Origin: an uncultured Oscillospiraceae bacterium | GTDB lineage: Bacteria > Bacillota > Clostridia > Oscillospirales > Acutalibacteraceae | Direction of reading: 5' to 3' | Assembly: GCA_910588415.1 (NCBI GenBank) | Contig: CAJUPK010000036.1 | Coordinates: forward strand, 1 to 18,319 | Length of the DNA: 18,319 bases | Shown here: piece by piece, positions 7,556 through 14,048 of the stretch | Layout of the letters: each line of letters opens with the position of its first letter | How positions within the stretch are numbered: position 1 is the stretch's first letter | Translations under genes and position numbers: made by a program | The notes under the pieces: generated by a model | Seen by the model: only the letters and a program-made list of their open reading frames with translations | The model's database searches: none | What the model was told of the DNA's origin: nothing

Positions 7556-7718
7556 ATTGCAATCACTTTCCTTTCTCCACGGTACCGCCTGGGCGCGGGC
7601 TTTCCATGCCTTTCCCCGTGGGGCTAAGAGTTTCCCCTGCCCCTTCCGGTTCTCCCGCTCTGCCCTGGGGTTCCGTAAGGATAAGATTTCACTTGTGCTT
7701 TCTTGAGAGTGCCACGCC
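7556..7718 (-). other. 163-nt spacer between infA and rpmJ
   Basis: This is long for the operon and has no supported reading frame. It is rich in G on the coding (minus) strand. I see only short paired segments, such as CCC-CACG-GGG near 7614-7625, and no clean promoter. Only its last 20 nt, with the rpmJ ribosome-binding site, have an obvious role. Confidence 0.4.
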
Positions 7719-7937
7719 TCACTTAGAGCGCCATGTGATGCGTCCTTTTGTCAGGTCATAAGGAGACATCTCCATGGTGACCTTGTCTCCAGGCAGGATG
7801 CGGATGAAGTTCATGCGCAGCTTGCCCGAGATGTGGGCCAGCACCGTGTGCCCGTTTTGCAGCTCGACCTGAAACGTCGCATTGGGCAGGGCTTCCTTCA
7901 CAACCCCCTGCACCTCAATTACGTCTTGCTTTGACAT
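7719..7937 (-). CDS. infA: Translation initiation factor IF-1
   Basis: A 72-residue OB-fold (S1-like) protein that binds the 30S A site with IF-2 and IF-3. The full-length match includes MSKQDVIEVQGVVKEALPNA, HISGKLRMNFIRILPGDKV and SPYDLTKGRITWR. The ATG has CGGAGG 7 nt upstream. It lies 15 nt after the KOW-domain gene, in the conserved Firmicutes order map-KOW-infA-rpmJ. Confidence 0.99.
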   Translation of the reverse strand: MSKQDVIEVQGVVKEALPNATFQVELQNGHTVLAHISGKLRMNFIRILPGDKVTMEMSPYDLTKGRITWRSK

Positions 7938-7952
7938 AAATAAACCTCCGTA

Positions 7953-8213
7953 TCAAAGGACATTTGCCTTTTTCTCCCCAGAAACACTCTCCAGGGCTGC
8001 CCGCAGTTTACGATTTGTGGCAAGGGCCTCTTCCGGCAGCACATGGGCTGTGGGCGCCAGGTGCAGCAGCTTCTTCCGCTTGGGCCGTTCCAGTGGCCTG
8101 CGTTTGCCATCGCACACAGTGGCCCAAGGCGGGTTTATGGCCATCACGACCAAAAAGCCTCCCTTGTCCCTGCCTGCCTTTGACCGTACTACCTGACCGC
8201 GCTTTACTTCCAC
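7953..8213 (-). CDS. KOW-domain RNA-binding protein (L14e/L6e/L27e-like)
   Basis: An 86-residue basic protein with an N-terminal KOW motif at about 4-24 (RGQVVRSKAGRDKGGFLVV), which suggests rRNA binding. The middle is rich in Arg and Lys (KRRPLERPKRKKLLHLAP), and the C-terminal half has a short predicted helix (LPEEALATNRKLRAALESV). The start is GTG with AAAGGAGG 7 nt upstream; no nearer ATG fits. It sits 13 nt after map and 15 nt before infA, the place where many Firmicutes, including B. subtilis ybzG, carry an uncharacterised 'ribosomal L14E-like' protein. That position and the fold suggest a ribosome-associated role, but I know of no settled function. Confidence 0.9.
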   Translation of the reverse strand: MEVKRGQVVRSKAGRDKGGFLVVMAINPPWATVCDGKRRPLERPKRKKLLHLAPTAHVLPEEALATNRKLRAALESVSGEKKANVL

Positions 8214-8226
8214 TGTGGCCCCTCCT

Positions 8227-8979
8227 TTATTCAGGCAGGGTGAGAATCACCGGCCCTTTGGGGGTGACTGCCACTGTGTGTTCAAAGTGAGCGGAAAGGC
8301 TGCCGTCCTTGGTGGTCACAGTCCAGCCGTCGGCCTTTACCTCAATGTCCCGGCGGCCCAGGTTGATCATCGGCTCAATGGCGATGACCATGCCTGCTGT
8401 TAGCCGCACGCCCCTGCCAGGGGTGCCGTAATTGGGGACGCTTGGGTCTTCGTGCATCTTCGCGCCTACTCCGTGGCCGCAGAATTCTCGTACCACCGAG
8501 TAACCGCGAGCTTCGACATACTCCTGTACCGCATGGCCAACATCCCCCACCCGGTTGCCGGGCCGGACCATTTCAATGGCCTTAAAAAGGGACTGCTCGG
8601 TGGCGTCCAGCAAAGCCTGCGCTTCGCTGCTGATCTCCCCGCAGGGAAACGTCCAGGCGTTGTCCCCGTGAAAGCCCTCATAACAGGCCCCCACGTCAAT
8701 GCTGACAATGTCGCCCTTCTTCAGAATGACGCTTTTCTTGGGTATGCCATGGATAACCTCGTGGTTCACCGAAATACAGGTGCTGGCGGGGTAGCCGTCA
8801 TAGCCCAAAAAACTGGGCACAGCCCCCATGGACTGGATATACCGTTTCACAAGGCGGTCTATTTCCCAGGTGGAAACGCCTGGCTCCACCGCCTCTCCCG
8901 CCAACCGCAGTGCCGCCTGCGAGATTGCTCCCGCTTTCCGCATAACAGAAAGTTCCCTGCTGGTTTTCAGCACGATCAT
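8227..8979 (-). CDS. map: Methionine aminopeptidase, type I
   Basis: A 250-residue cytosolic metalloprotease that removes the initiator methionine from nascent proteins. The two-metal site is complete: D95 (VSIDVG), D106 (HGDNAWTF), H169 (CGHGVG), E202 (AIEPMI) and E233 (HFEHTVAV). The substrate-contacting H77 (VIHGIP) and H176 (KMHEDP) are also present. These line up with E. coli D97, D108, H171, E204 and E235. The ATG at 8979 overlaps the adk stop as ATGA and has GGAGG 7 nt upstream, so translational coupling is likely. The frame stays open further upstream, but that part is adk sequence read in another frame. Confidence 0.98.
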   Translation of the reverse strand: MIVLKTSRELSVMRKAGAISQAALRLAGEAVEPGVSTWEIDRLVKRYIQSMGAVPSFLGYDGYPASTCISVNHEVIHGIPKKSVILKKGDIVSIDVGACYEGFHGDNAWTFPCGEISSEAQALLDATEQSLFKAIEMVRPGNRVGDVGHAVQEYVEARGYSVVREFCGHGVGAKMHEDPSVPNYGTPGRGVRLTAGMVIAIEPMINLGRRDIEVKADGWTVTTKDGSLSAHFEHTVAVTPKGPVILTLPE

Positions 8980-9614
8980 GCCAGGTCCTCCAGGGCCTCC
9001 AGCACCATGCGGGTGGTATCCTCCACTTTGTCCTGGCCATGCACAACCCGCAGTTTTCCCTGCTTGCTGTAATATTCCTTCAGCGGCTCTGTCTGGCTGT
9101 GGTACACTGCCAGACGCTCCTTCACGGTGTCCGGATGGTCGTCCTTGCGCTGAACGAGGGTGCCGCCGCAAGCGTCGCAAATCCCCTCCGCCTTGGGCTG
9201 CTTATACAGCACATGGTAAGAGGAGCCACACTTTTCGCAGACACGGCGTCCAGACATCCGGGTCACAATATCTTCGTCGGCCACTTCAATGTCCAGCACA
9301 ACGTCAATCTCCGCGCCCATGTTGTCCAGAGCCTCGGCCTGGGGAATGGTCCGGGGGAAGCCGTCCAGAATAAAGCCGTTCCTGCAGTCTTCCTCCACAA
9401 TCCGGTCCTTGATGATGCCAATTAAGATCTCATCCGGTACCAGCTGGCCGCTCTCCATATAGGTCTTGGCCTTCAGTCCCATCTCCGTGCCGTTCTTCAG
9501 CGCTTCACGCAGGATATTCCCCGTAGAAATGGTGGGGATGTTTTTGTGTTCGCAAATCACCTCGGCCTGGGTGCCTTTTCCGGCCCCTGGCGCTCCTAAC
9601 AAAATCAACCTCAT
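8976..9614 (-). CDS. adk: Adenylate kinase with zinc-binding lid
   Basis: A 212-residue cytosolic enzyme catalysing ATP + AMP = 2 ADP. The P-loop GAPGAGKGT is at 7-15, the AMP-binding signature FILDGFPRTIPQ at 81-92, and the lid has four cysteines C126, C129, C146 and C149 that should hold structural zinc, as in Gram-positive enzymes. The ATG at 9614 has GAGAGG only 5 nt upstream and AAAGGA further away. It follows secY after a 92-nt spacer with two hairpins and overlaps map by 4 nt, the standard Firmicutes arrangement. Confidence 0.98.
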   Translation of the reverse strand: MRLILLGAPGAGKGTQAEVICEHKNIPTISTGNILREALKNGTEMGLKAKTYMESGQLVPDEILIGIIKDRIVEEDCRNGFILDGFPRTIPQAEALDNMGAEIDVVLDIEVADEDIVTRMSGRRVCEKCGSSYHVLYKQPKAEGICDACGGTLVQRKDDHPDTVKERLAVYHSQTEPLKEYYSKQGKLRVVHGQDKVEDTTRMVLEALEDLA

Positions 9615-9640
9615 ACTGCCCTCTCATCCTTTCTTCTATA

Positions 9641-9672
9641 CGGCAGGGGCTGCCGGCGGGGGCTTGCCCCGC
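9641..9672 (-). other. Two abutting hairpins in the secY-adk spacer
   Basis: CGGCA-GGGGC-TGCCG (9641-9655) is directly followed by GCGGGG-GCTTG-CCCCGC (9656-9672). These are perfect 5-bp and 6-bp stems with 5-nt loops in a 92-nt spacer. On the minus strand there is no T-run after either, so simple intrinsic termination is unlikely. They could set relative secY/adk expression through mRNA processing or pausing; this is inference. Confidence 0.45.
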
Positions 9673-9706
9673 TCAGCCTCGCCATGATGCCCTCTTTCCG
9701 TATTCC

Positions 9707-11020
9707 TTAATCCAAAAAGCCCTTGTAGTGGCGCATCATCATCTGGGACTCCAGCTGCTTCACGGTCTCCAGGGCAACACCCACAATAATGATAACAGAG
9801 GTGCCGCCAATGGACAAGCCATGCATCCCGGTGATGTTGGTGAAGATAATGGGGATAAGGGCCACAAAAGCCAAGAACAGCGCGCCGATCAGCGTCACCT
9901 TGGAGAGAATCTTGGCAATAAACTCCGCCGTGGGCTTGCCAGGCCGCAGGCCCGGCACGGTGCCGTTGTTTGTGCGAAGATTATTGGCCATTTCCAGGGG
10001 ATTATACTGAACGGACATATAGAAGTAAGCAAACATGATGATCAGCAGGAAATACAGGATCATATAGATCCAGCCGGTCTGGGAGAAGGCGTCCATAAAC
10101 GCCTTTCCAAAGCCCCCGGTGGGGTTCCAGAAAATCTGGACAAACTGGGGGATGCTCAAGATGGCGCTGGCAAAAATCACGGGCATAACGCCGCTCATGG
10201 CCACCTTAACCGGCATATAGGTGCTCTGGCCGCCAAACATCTTGCGGCCCACCACCTTTTTGGCGTACTGCACGGGAATCCGGCGCTCCGCCTCGTTCAT
10301 AAACACGATTACCCAAATGACTACCAGGAACAGCACGATGAACAGCGGGGCCAGCACCAGGTAATGGCCGCTGGTAGAGGGGCTGGTCAGTCCCAGGTTG
10401 AAATACTGCCACACGCCGCTGAAGGTCACCGGCAGACGGGCCACAATGCCCGCGAACAGGATGATGGAGATGCCGTTGCCCACACCCTTTTCGTTAATCT
10501 GCTCGCCCATCCACATGATCAGGGCTGTGCCAGCTGTAAAGGTAAGCACAATTACAATGCCCACAAACACGCCTGCAAAGCCATCGGTAATCTTCACAAT
10601 GCCCGCGTTGGACCGCAGGTAGAAATAGTACGCCACACCCTGCACCAGACCCAGGCCTACCGTCACATACCGGGTGATGGCCGCTATCTTCTTGCGGCCG
10701 CTCTCGCCCTCTTTCTGAAGCCGCTCCAGGGCCGGAATGGCGATAGTCAGCAGCTGCATGATAATCGAGCTGTTGATATAGGGTGTGATGCCCATGGCGA
10801 ACAAGGACGCATACGAGAAAGCGCCGCCTGTCAGCATGTTGATATAGCCAAGGGCCGTGTTCTCGCCCGCGGCCTCCATCAAAGTGGCCAGGGCAGAGGC
10901 GTCCAGAAAGGGAACAGGAATGACGGAACCGAACCGGAACACCACAATGATAAGCAGGGTGTACAGCATCTTCTTGCGCAGGTCCGGGATACGCCAGGCG
11001 TTCTTGATTGTATTAAACAA
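9707..11020 (-). CDS. secY: Protein translocase subunit SecY
   Basis: A 437-residue, ten-helix membrane channel of the Sec translocon. Visible are the N-terminal MFNTIKNAWRIPDLRKKM, the plug/TM2 region GGAFSYASLFAMGITPYINSS (from about 66), GEQINEKGVGNGISIILFAGI, the cytosolic loop EAERRIPVQYAKK and the C-terminal loop YNPLEMANNLRTNNGTVPGLRPGKPTAEFI. The start codon is TTG at 11020, supported by GAGGTGG 6 nt upstream and by alignment with the MFKTISNF start of Bacillus SecY. The gene begins 1 nt after the rplO stop, so translation is probably coupled. Confidence 0.98.
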   Translation of the reverse strand: MFNTIKNAWRIPDLRKKMLYTLLIIVVFRFGSVIPVPFLDASALATLMEAAGENTALGYINMLTGGAFSYASLFAMGITPYINSSIIMQLLTIAIPALERLQKEGESGRKKIAAITRYVTVGLGLVQGVAYYFYLRSNAGIVKITDGFAGVFVGIVIVLTFTAGTALIMWMGEQINEKGVGNGISIILFAGIVARLPVTFSGVWQYFNLGLTSPSTSGHYLVLAPLFIVLFLVVIWVIVFMNEAERRIPVQYAKKVVGRKMFGGQSTYMPVKVAMSGVMPVIFASAILSIPQFVQIFWNPTGGFGKAFMDAFSQTGWIYMILYFLLIIMFAYFYMSVQYNPLEMANNLRTNNGTVPGLRPGKPTAEFIAKILSKVTLIGALFLAFVALIPIIFTNITGMHGLSIGGTSVIIIVGVALETVKQLESQMMMRHYKGFLD

Positions 11021-11021
11021 A

Positions 11022-11462
11022 TCAGACCACCTCGGCTTTCCCGCCTGCGGCTTCTATCTTGGCTTTAGCCGCTTCGGAAAAAGCGTCCGCCTTAACCGTC
11101 AGTTTCTTGGTCAGCTCGCCATTGGCAAGAATCTTCAGGGCGTCGCCGCTCTTCTTCAGCACCCCTGTCTCCAGCAGTGCCTGCAGGTTTACCTCGGCGC
11201 CGTCCTCAAAACGATTCAGGCTGCCCACGTTTACAGAAACAACTTCTTTGGCGAAAATATTGTTAAAGCCCCGTTTCGGAATCCGCCGCTGCAGGGGCAT
11301 CTGGCCGCCCTCAAAGCCGGGGCGCATCCCGTGGCCGGCCCTGGCCTTCTGGCCCTTGTGGCCTTTGCCGGCGGTTTTGCCGTTGCCGGAGCCGTGCCCG
11401 CGGCCAATGCGCTTGGCCTCTCTCACGGAGCCGGGTACGGCCCTAAGCTGATTCAGCTTCAT
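11022..11462 (-). CDS. rplO: 50S ribosomal protein L15
   Basis: A 146-residue late-assembly protein of the large subunit. The glycine- and lysine-rich N-terminal extension (RIGRGHGSGNGKTAGKGHKG, about 18-37) threads into 23S rRNA; RPGFEGGQMPLQRRIPKRGF (47-66) is the family signature. I choose the ATG at 11462 (MKLNQL), which has AAGGAGG 9 nt upstream. A GTG two codons earlier is only 3 nt from that element. It lies between rpmD and secY and its end carries the secY ribosome-binding site. Confidence 0.98.
   Translation of the reverse strand: MKLNQLRAVPGSVREAKRIGRGHGSGNGKTAGKGHKGQKARAGHGMRPGFEGGQMPLQRRIPKRGFNNIFAKEVVSVNVGSLNRFEDGAEVNLQALLETGVLKKSGDALKILANGELTKKLTVKADAFSEAAKAKIEAAGGKAEVV
11027..11033 (-). 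promoter_or_regulatory. Ribosome-binding site supporting the TTG start of secY
   Basis: GAGGTGG on the minus strand, inside the end of rplO, is 6 nt before the TTG at 11020. The next in-frame ATG is 18 codons further in and would remove the conserved N-terminus. Confidence 0.75.
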
Positions 11463-11483
11463 TTTCACGCACCTCCTTCTGGG

Positions 11484-11651
11484 TTATTCGCTAACCTGGA
11501 CCAAATGGCTGATTTTCTTCACCTTTCCCTGGGTCTGGGCGTTGTCAGGCTGCTGGGAGGCGTCCCCCACCTTAAACAGTCCCAGGGCATGGGCAGTGGC
11601 AATCTGGTCCTTCTTGCTGCCGATAAGGCTCTTGATCAGCGTAACTTTCAT
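11484..11651 (-). CDS. rpmD: 50S ribosomal protein L30
   Basis: A 55-residue protein of the short bacterial uL30 type. It starts MKVTLIKSLIGSKKDQIATAHALGL and ends GKVKKISHLVQVSE, the expected one-domain fold. The ATG at 11651 has GGAGG overlapping the rpsE stop (TAAGGAGG). It sits between rpsE and rplO, as in most bacteria. It lacks the Arg/Pro signature (GRP) common after the first strand and has GSK instead, a mild divergence. Confidence 0.96.
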   Translation of the reverse strand: MKVTLIKSLIGSKKDQIATAHALGLFKVGDASQQPDNAQTQGKVKKISHLVQVSE

Positions 11652-11664
11652 CGCAAAGCCCTCC

Positions 11665-12171
11665 TTACAGAATTTCCTTGACCTGCTTGCCCCGGACAGC
11701 GGCCACCTCTTCGGCGGTGCGCAGCTGGGTCAGGCCGGCCAGGGTTGCCCGCACAACATTGCAGGGATTGTTGGAGCGCAGTGCCTTGGTGCGGATGTCC
11801 TTAATGCCGGCGCTCTCCACCACGGCGCGCACCGGGCCGCCGGCAATAACGCCGGTACCGGGGGCGGCGGGCTTCAAGATCACCTTGCCGGCGCCAAACT
11901 CGCCCACAATCTCGTGGGGGATGGTGCTGCCCCGCAGGGCCACATGATACAGGTTCTTTTTCGCGTCTTCAATACCCTTGCGGATAGCGTCGGGTACCTC
12001 GGCGGCCTTGCCAATGCCAAAGCCCACCGTGCCCTTGCCGTCGCCCACCACAACCAGGGCGGAGAATTTCATCACGCGGCCGCCCTTCACGGTTTTGGAA
12101 ACACGGTTGATGGCCACCACGCGCTCCTGCATCTCAACGCCGTTTGGATCGAAATCTCTCTCTCTAGCCAA
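11665..12171 (-). CDS. rpsE: 30S ribosomal protein S5
   Basis: A 168-residue protein at the mRNA entry channel, linked to decoding accuracy and, in other species, to spectinomycin resistance. The N-terminal double-stranded RNA-binding fold has the loop NRVSKTVKGGR (22-32) in its sensitive-type sequence, followed by MKFSALVVVGDGKGTVGFGIGKA. The C-terminal domain has GVIAGGPVRAVVESAGIKDIRTK. The start is TTG at 12171, giving MARERDF, supported by GAGGAGG with 8-nt spacing after GGAGG. No ATG lies nearby in frame without losing conserved residues. Confidence 0.98.
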   Translation of the reverse strand: MARERDFDPNGVEMQERVVAINRVSKTVKGGRVMKFSALVVVGDGKGTVGFGIGKAAEVPDAIRKGIEDAKKNLYHVALRGSTIPHEIVGEFGAGKVILKPAAPGTGVIAGGPVRAVVESAGIKDIRTKALRSNNPCNVVRATLAGLTQLRTAEEVAAVRGKQVKEIL

Positions 12172-12179
12172 ACTTAATT

Positions 12180-12184
12180 CCTCC
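12180..12184 (-). promoter_or_regulatory. Ribosome-binding site supporting the TTG start of rpsE
   Basis: GGAGG on the minus strand is 8 nt before the TTG at 12171. This, with the conserved MARE N-terminus, fixes the start. Confidence 0.7.
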
Positions 12185-12188
12185 TCGC

Positions 12189-12548
12189 TTAGAAGTTGAG
12201 GCCGCCCTCGCGGGCGCCTTCGGCCAGCTCTTTCACACGGCCGTGGAAGATATAGCCGCCCCGGTCAAAGACCACGTTGGCAATGCCCTTCTGGGCCGCT
12301 CTCTCGGCAATCAGCTTGCCCACCTTGCGGGCAGCCTCTTTGTTGCCGCCGGGGCCCTCAAAGCCTTTTTCCAGGGTAGAGGCGGCGCAGAGGGTGCAGC
12401 CCGTCACGTCGTCGATCACCTGGGCGTAAATGTTCGCCGAGGAGCGGAACACATTCAGGCGGGGACGCTCGGCAGTGCCGGAGATTTTTCCCCGTACCCT
12501 TCTGTGCCGGCGCAGCCGCGCCTTATTGGTATCCGGTTTGTTTACCAT
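12189..12548 (-). CDS. rplR: 50S ribosomal protein L18
   Basis: A 119-residue 5S rRNA-binding protein that joins 5S rRNA to the central protuberance with L5. The N-terminal basic segment (NKARLRRHRRVRGKISGTAERPRL), the middle VFRSSANIYAQVIDD and the C-terminal VVFDRGGYIFHGRVKELAEGAREGGLNF are characteristic. The ATG has GAAGG 8 nt upstream. It is separated from rplF by an unusually long 195-nt spacer, although these two genes usually adjoin closely. Confidence 0.98.
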   Translation of the reverse strand: MVNKPDTNKARLRRHRRVRGKISGTAERPRLNVFRSSANIYAQVIDDVTGCTLCAASTLEKGFEGPGGNKEAARKVGKLIAERAAQKGIANVVFDRGGYIFHGRVKELAEGAREGGLNF

Positions 12549-12743
12549 AGATTTTACCTTCTTTCATTCAACGCTTGTATACGTTAAAGCTCGTGTTTGG
12601 AAACGAATGCCAGCGCCTGCGTGCGCACAGACCGCGGGACTCTCTCCCGCACTCCGCCGCCTTCGAGAAAACAGGCGAAGCTTTTAACTCGCTCCCAAGT
12701 TCTTGCTAATCGATGGCTTAGCGCTCGACCGTTCGCTGGGGCT
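12549..12743 (-). other. 195-nt structured spacer between rplF and rplR
   Basis: It contains a perfect 6-bp hairpin GCGGGA-CTCTC-TCCCGC (12634-12650). That hairpin lies inside a wider inverted repeat CGCCTG (12614-12619) / CAGGCG (12672-12677). A third short stem CTTCG/CGAAG (12661-12680) competes with the outer arms. On the minus strand a TTTCCA - 16 nt - TATACA pair lies just before rplR and could be a weak internal promoter. The minus-strand frame through the spacer stays open, but it has no start with a ribosome-binding site and no recognisable protein. Confidence 0.45.
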
Positions 12744-13292
12744 TTAGCCCTTCGCTCCCTTACCGGCCTTGCCTTCCTTATGGCGCACATACTCGCCCTG
12801 GTAGCGGATGCCCTTGCCCTTGTAGGGTTCTGGCGGGCGCTTCTCCCGCACCTCGGCGGCAAACTGGCCCACCTTCTGCTTGTCAATGCCAGAGATTACA
12901 ATGGTGTTGGCGTTGGGCGCCTCAATTTTGATATCATTGTTCTCGCTGACCACCACCTGGTGGGAATAGCCCAGGTTCATCACCAGGTCCTTGCCCTGCT
13001 TCTGCACGCGGTAGCCCACGCCCTGTACCTCCAGGGTCTTAGAAAAGCCCTCGGTTACGCCCACCACCATGTTGTGAATCAGGGTGCGGGTCAGCCCATG
13101 AAGAGAGCGGTTCTCTTTCTGGTCATCCGGGCGGGTTACCAGAACCTCCGTGCCCTCCTGGGCAATGGACATCCTGGGGTCAAAGCTCTGGGACAGGGTG
13201 CCCTTGGGCCCCTTCACGGTCACTTCGCTGCCGTTGATTTTCACTTCAACGCCTGCGGGAATATTTATGGGTTTTCTTCCAATTCTCGACAT
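12744..13292 (-). CDS. rplF: 50S ribosomal protein L6
   Basis: A 182-residue protein near the factor-binding centre of the large subunit. It has the family's two duplicated domains: MSRIGRKPINIPAGVEVKING at the start, and GVGYRVQKQGKDLVMNLGYSH and RPPEPYKGKGIRYQGEYVRHKEGKAGK in the second half, the latter being the family signature. The ATG is preceded by AAAGGGG about 10 nt upstream. It follows rpsH by 18 nt. The C-terminus is normal, so the unusual spacer downstream has not truncated it. Confidence 0.98.
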   Translation of the reverse strand: MSRIGRKPINIPAGVEVKINGSEVTVKGPKGTLSQSFDPRMSIAQEGTEVLVTRPDDQKENRSLHGLTRTLIHNMVVGVTEGFSKTLEVQGVGYRVQKQGKDLVMNLGYSHQVVVSENNDIKIEAPNANTIVISGIDKQKVGQFAAEVREKRPPEPYKGKGIRYQGEYVRHKEGKAGKGAKG

Positions 13293-13310
13293 TCCGTCGT
13301 TGCCCCTTTC

Positions 13311-13709
13311 TTACCAAATGAACGCCAGCACTTCGCCGCCAACGTTTTCCTGCCTTGCGGCGCGGTCGGTCATAATGCCCTTTGAGGTGGACACAATGGC
13401 CACGCCCAGGCCCTTCATAACCTTGGGCAGCTCCGCCGCGCCGGAATAGATGCGCAGGCCGGGCTTTGAGACCCGCTTCAGGCCCTTGATAACAGGCGTC
13501 CTGCCCTCGGCGTACTTCAGGGTGATGGTGATCATGCCCTGCTTGCCGTCTTCCTTCACAGAGTAGTGCCGCACATAGCCCTCGTCCACCAAAATCTGGC
13601 AGATGGCCTTCTTCATCTTGCTGGCAGGCACTTCCACAGTATCATGCTTCGCGGCCTGCGCGTTGCGGATACGCGTCAAGAGGTCTGCGATAGTATCTGT
13701 AACTTGCAT
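13311..13709 (-). CDS. rpsH: 30S ribosomal protein S8
   Basis: A 132-residue primary binder of the 16S rRNA central domain; in E. coli it also represses the spc operon by binding its mRNA. The N-terminus MQVTDTIADLLTRIRNAQAAKHDTVEVPASKMK and the C-terminal signature GLGVAIVSTSKGIMTDRAARQENVGGEVLAFIW are intact. The reading frame extends upstream, but homology begins at the ATG at 13709. Its ribosome-binding site, AAAGGA, is 13 nt away, longer than usual. A spacer that may fold into a multi-branched RNA lies just before it. Confidence 0.98.
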   Translation of the reverse strand: MQVTDTIADLLTRIRNAQAAKHDTVEVPASKMKKAICQILVDEGYVRHYSVKEDGKQGMITITLKYAEGRTPVIKGLKRVSKPGLRIYSGAAELPKVMKGLGVAIVSTSKGIMTDRAARQENVGGEVLAFIW

Positions 13710-13742
13710 GAATATGCCACTTTCCTTTCTCACATAGTGTGT

Positions 13743-13837
13743 CGCGCAGCGCCTTCGCCCCATCGCTTTGGGGCCTTGCCTTACTTCACGGCTGGGCGCC
13801 CCGGTCCGCACTGTCATGACGGACCGGCTGCTGCGCG
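13743..13837 (-). other. Predicted multi-branched RNA structure in the rpsN-rpsH spacer
   Basis: Outer arms CGCGCAGC (13743-13750) and GCTGCGCG (13830-13837) pair perfectly over 8 bp. They enclose two independent perfect hairpins: GCCCCA-TCGCTT-TGGGGC (13757-13774) and CCGGTCCG/CGGACCGG with an 11-nt loop (13801-13827). Together these make a three-way-junction fold of about 95 nt just before rpsH. The loop of the second hairpin overlaps a GTCATGAC palindrome (13813-13820). I do not recognise it as any named ribosomal-protein leader. The pairing is read by eye; stability and conservation are untested. Confidence 0.5.
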
Positions 13838-13847
13838 TTGGCGTTGA

Positions 13848-14033
13848 TTACCAGCTTGCCTTTTTCACGCCGGGAATCTCGCCCTTGTAGGCCAGCTCTC
13901 GGAAGCAGATACGGCAGATGCCGAACTTGCGAAGGTAAGCGTGGGGCCTGCCGCATATCTTGCAGCGGTTATATTGGCGGGTGGAAAACTTCGCGGGCCT
14001 TTTCTGCTTGATCTTCATTGACGTTTTTGCCAC
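13848..14033 (-). CDS. rpsN: 30S ribosomal protein S14, zinc-binding type
   Basis: A 61-residue protein of the 30S head, the short zinc form (type Z). C24, C27, C40 and C43 form the zinc ribbon (RCKICGRPHAY ... GICRICFRELA). The sequence ends EIPGVKKASW, the family's usual terminus. The start is GTG at 14033 giving MAKTSMKIKQ, with GGGAGG 8 nt upstream; the ATG at residue 6 would lose the conserved MAKKS-type start. It follows rplE by 15 nt. Confidence 0.98.
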   Translation of the reverse strand: MAKTSMKIKQKRPAKFSTRQYNRCKICGRPHAYLRKFGICRICFRELAYKGEIPGVKKASW

Positions 14034-14048
14034 AAAATATCCCTCCCT

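Noticed and set aside
9728..11068. A 446-codon plus-strand frame opposite secY
   Set aside because: The translation is His/Gln/Gly-rich antisense of membrane-protein codons; SecY is unambiguous.
12584..12886. A 100-codon minus-strand frame through the rplF-rplR spacer
   Set aside because: Most of it overlaps rplF in another frame; there is no ribosome-binding site and no similarity I recognise.
13710..13817. A 36-residue N-terminal extension of S8 through the structured spacer
   Set aside because: S8 homology begins exactly at the ATG at 13709 and the extension has no conserved residues.
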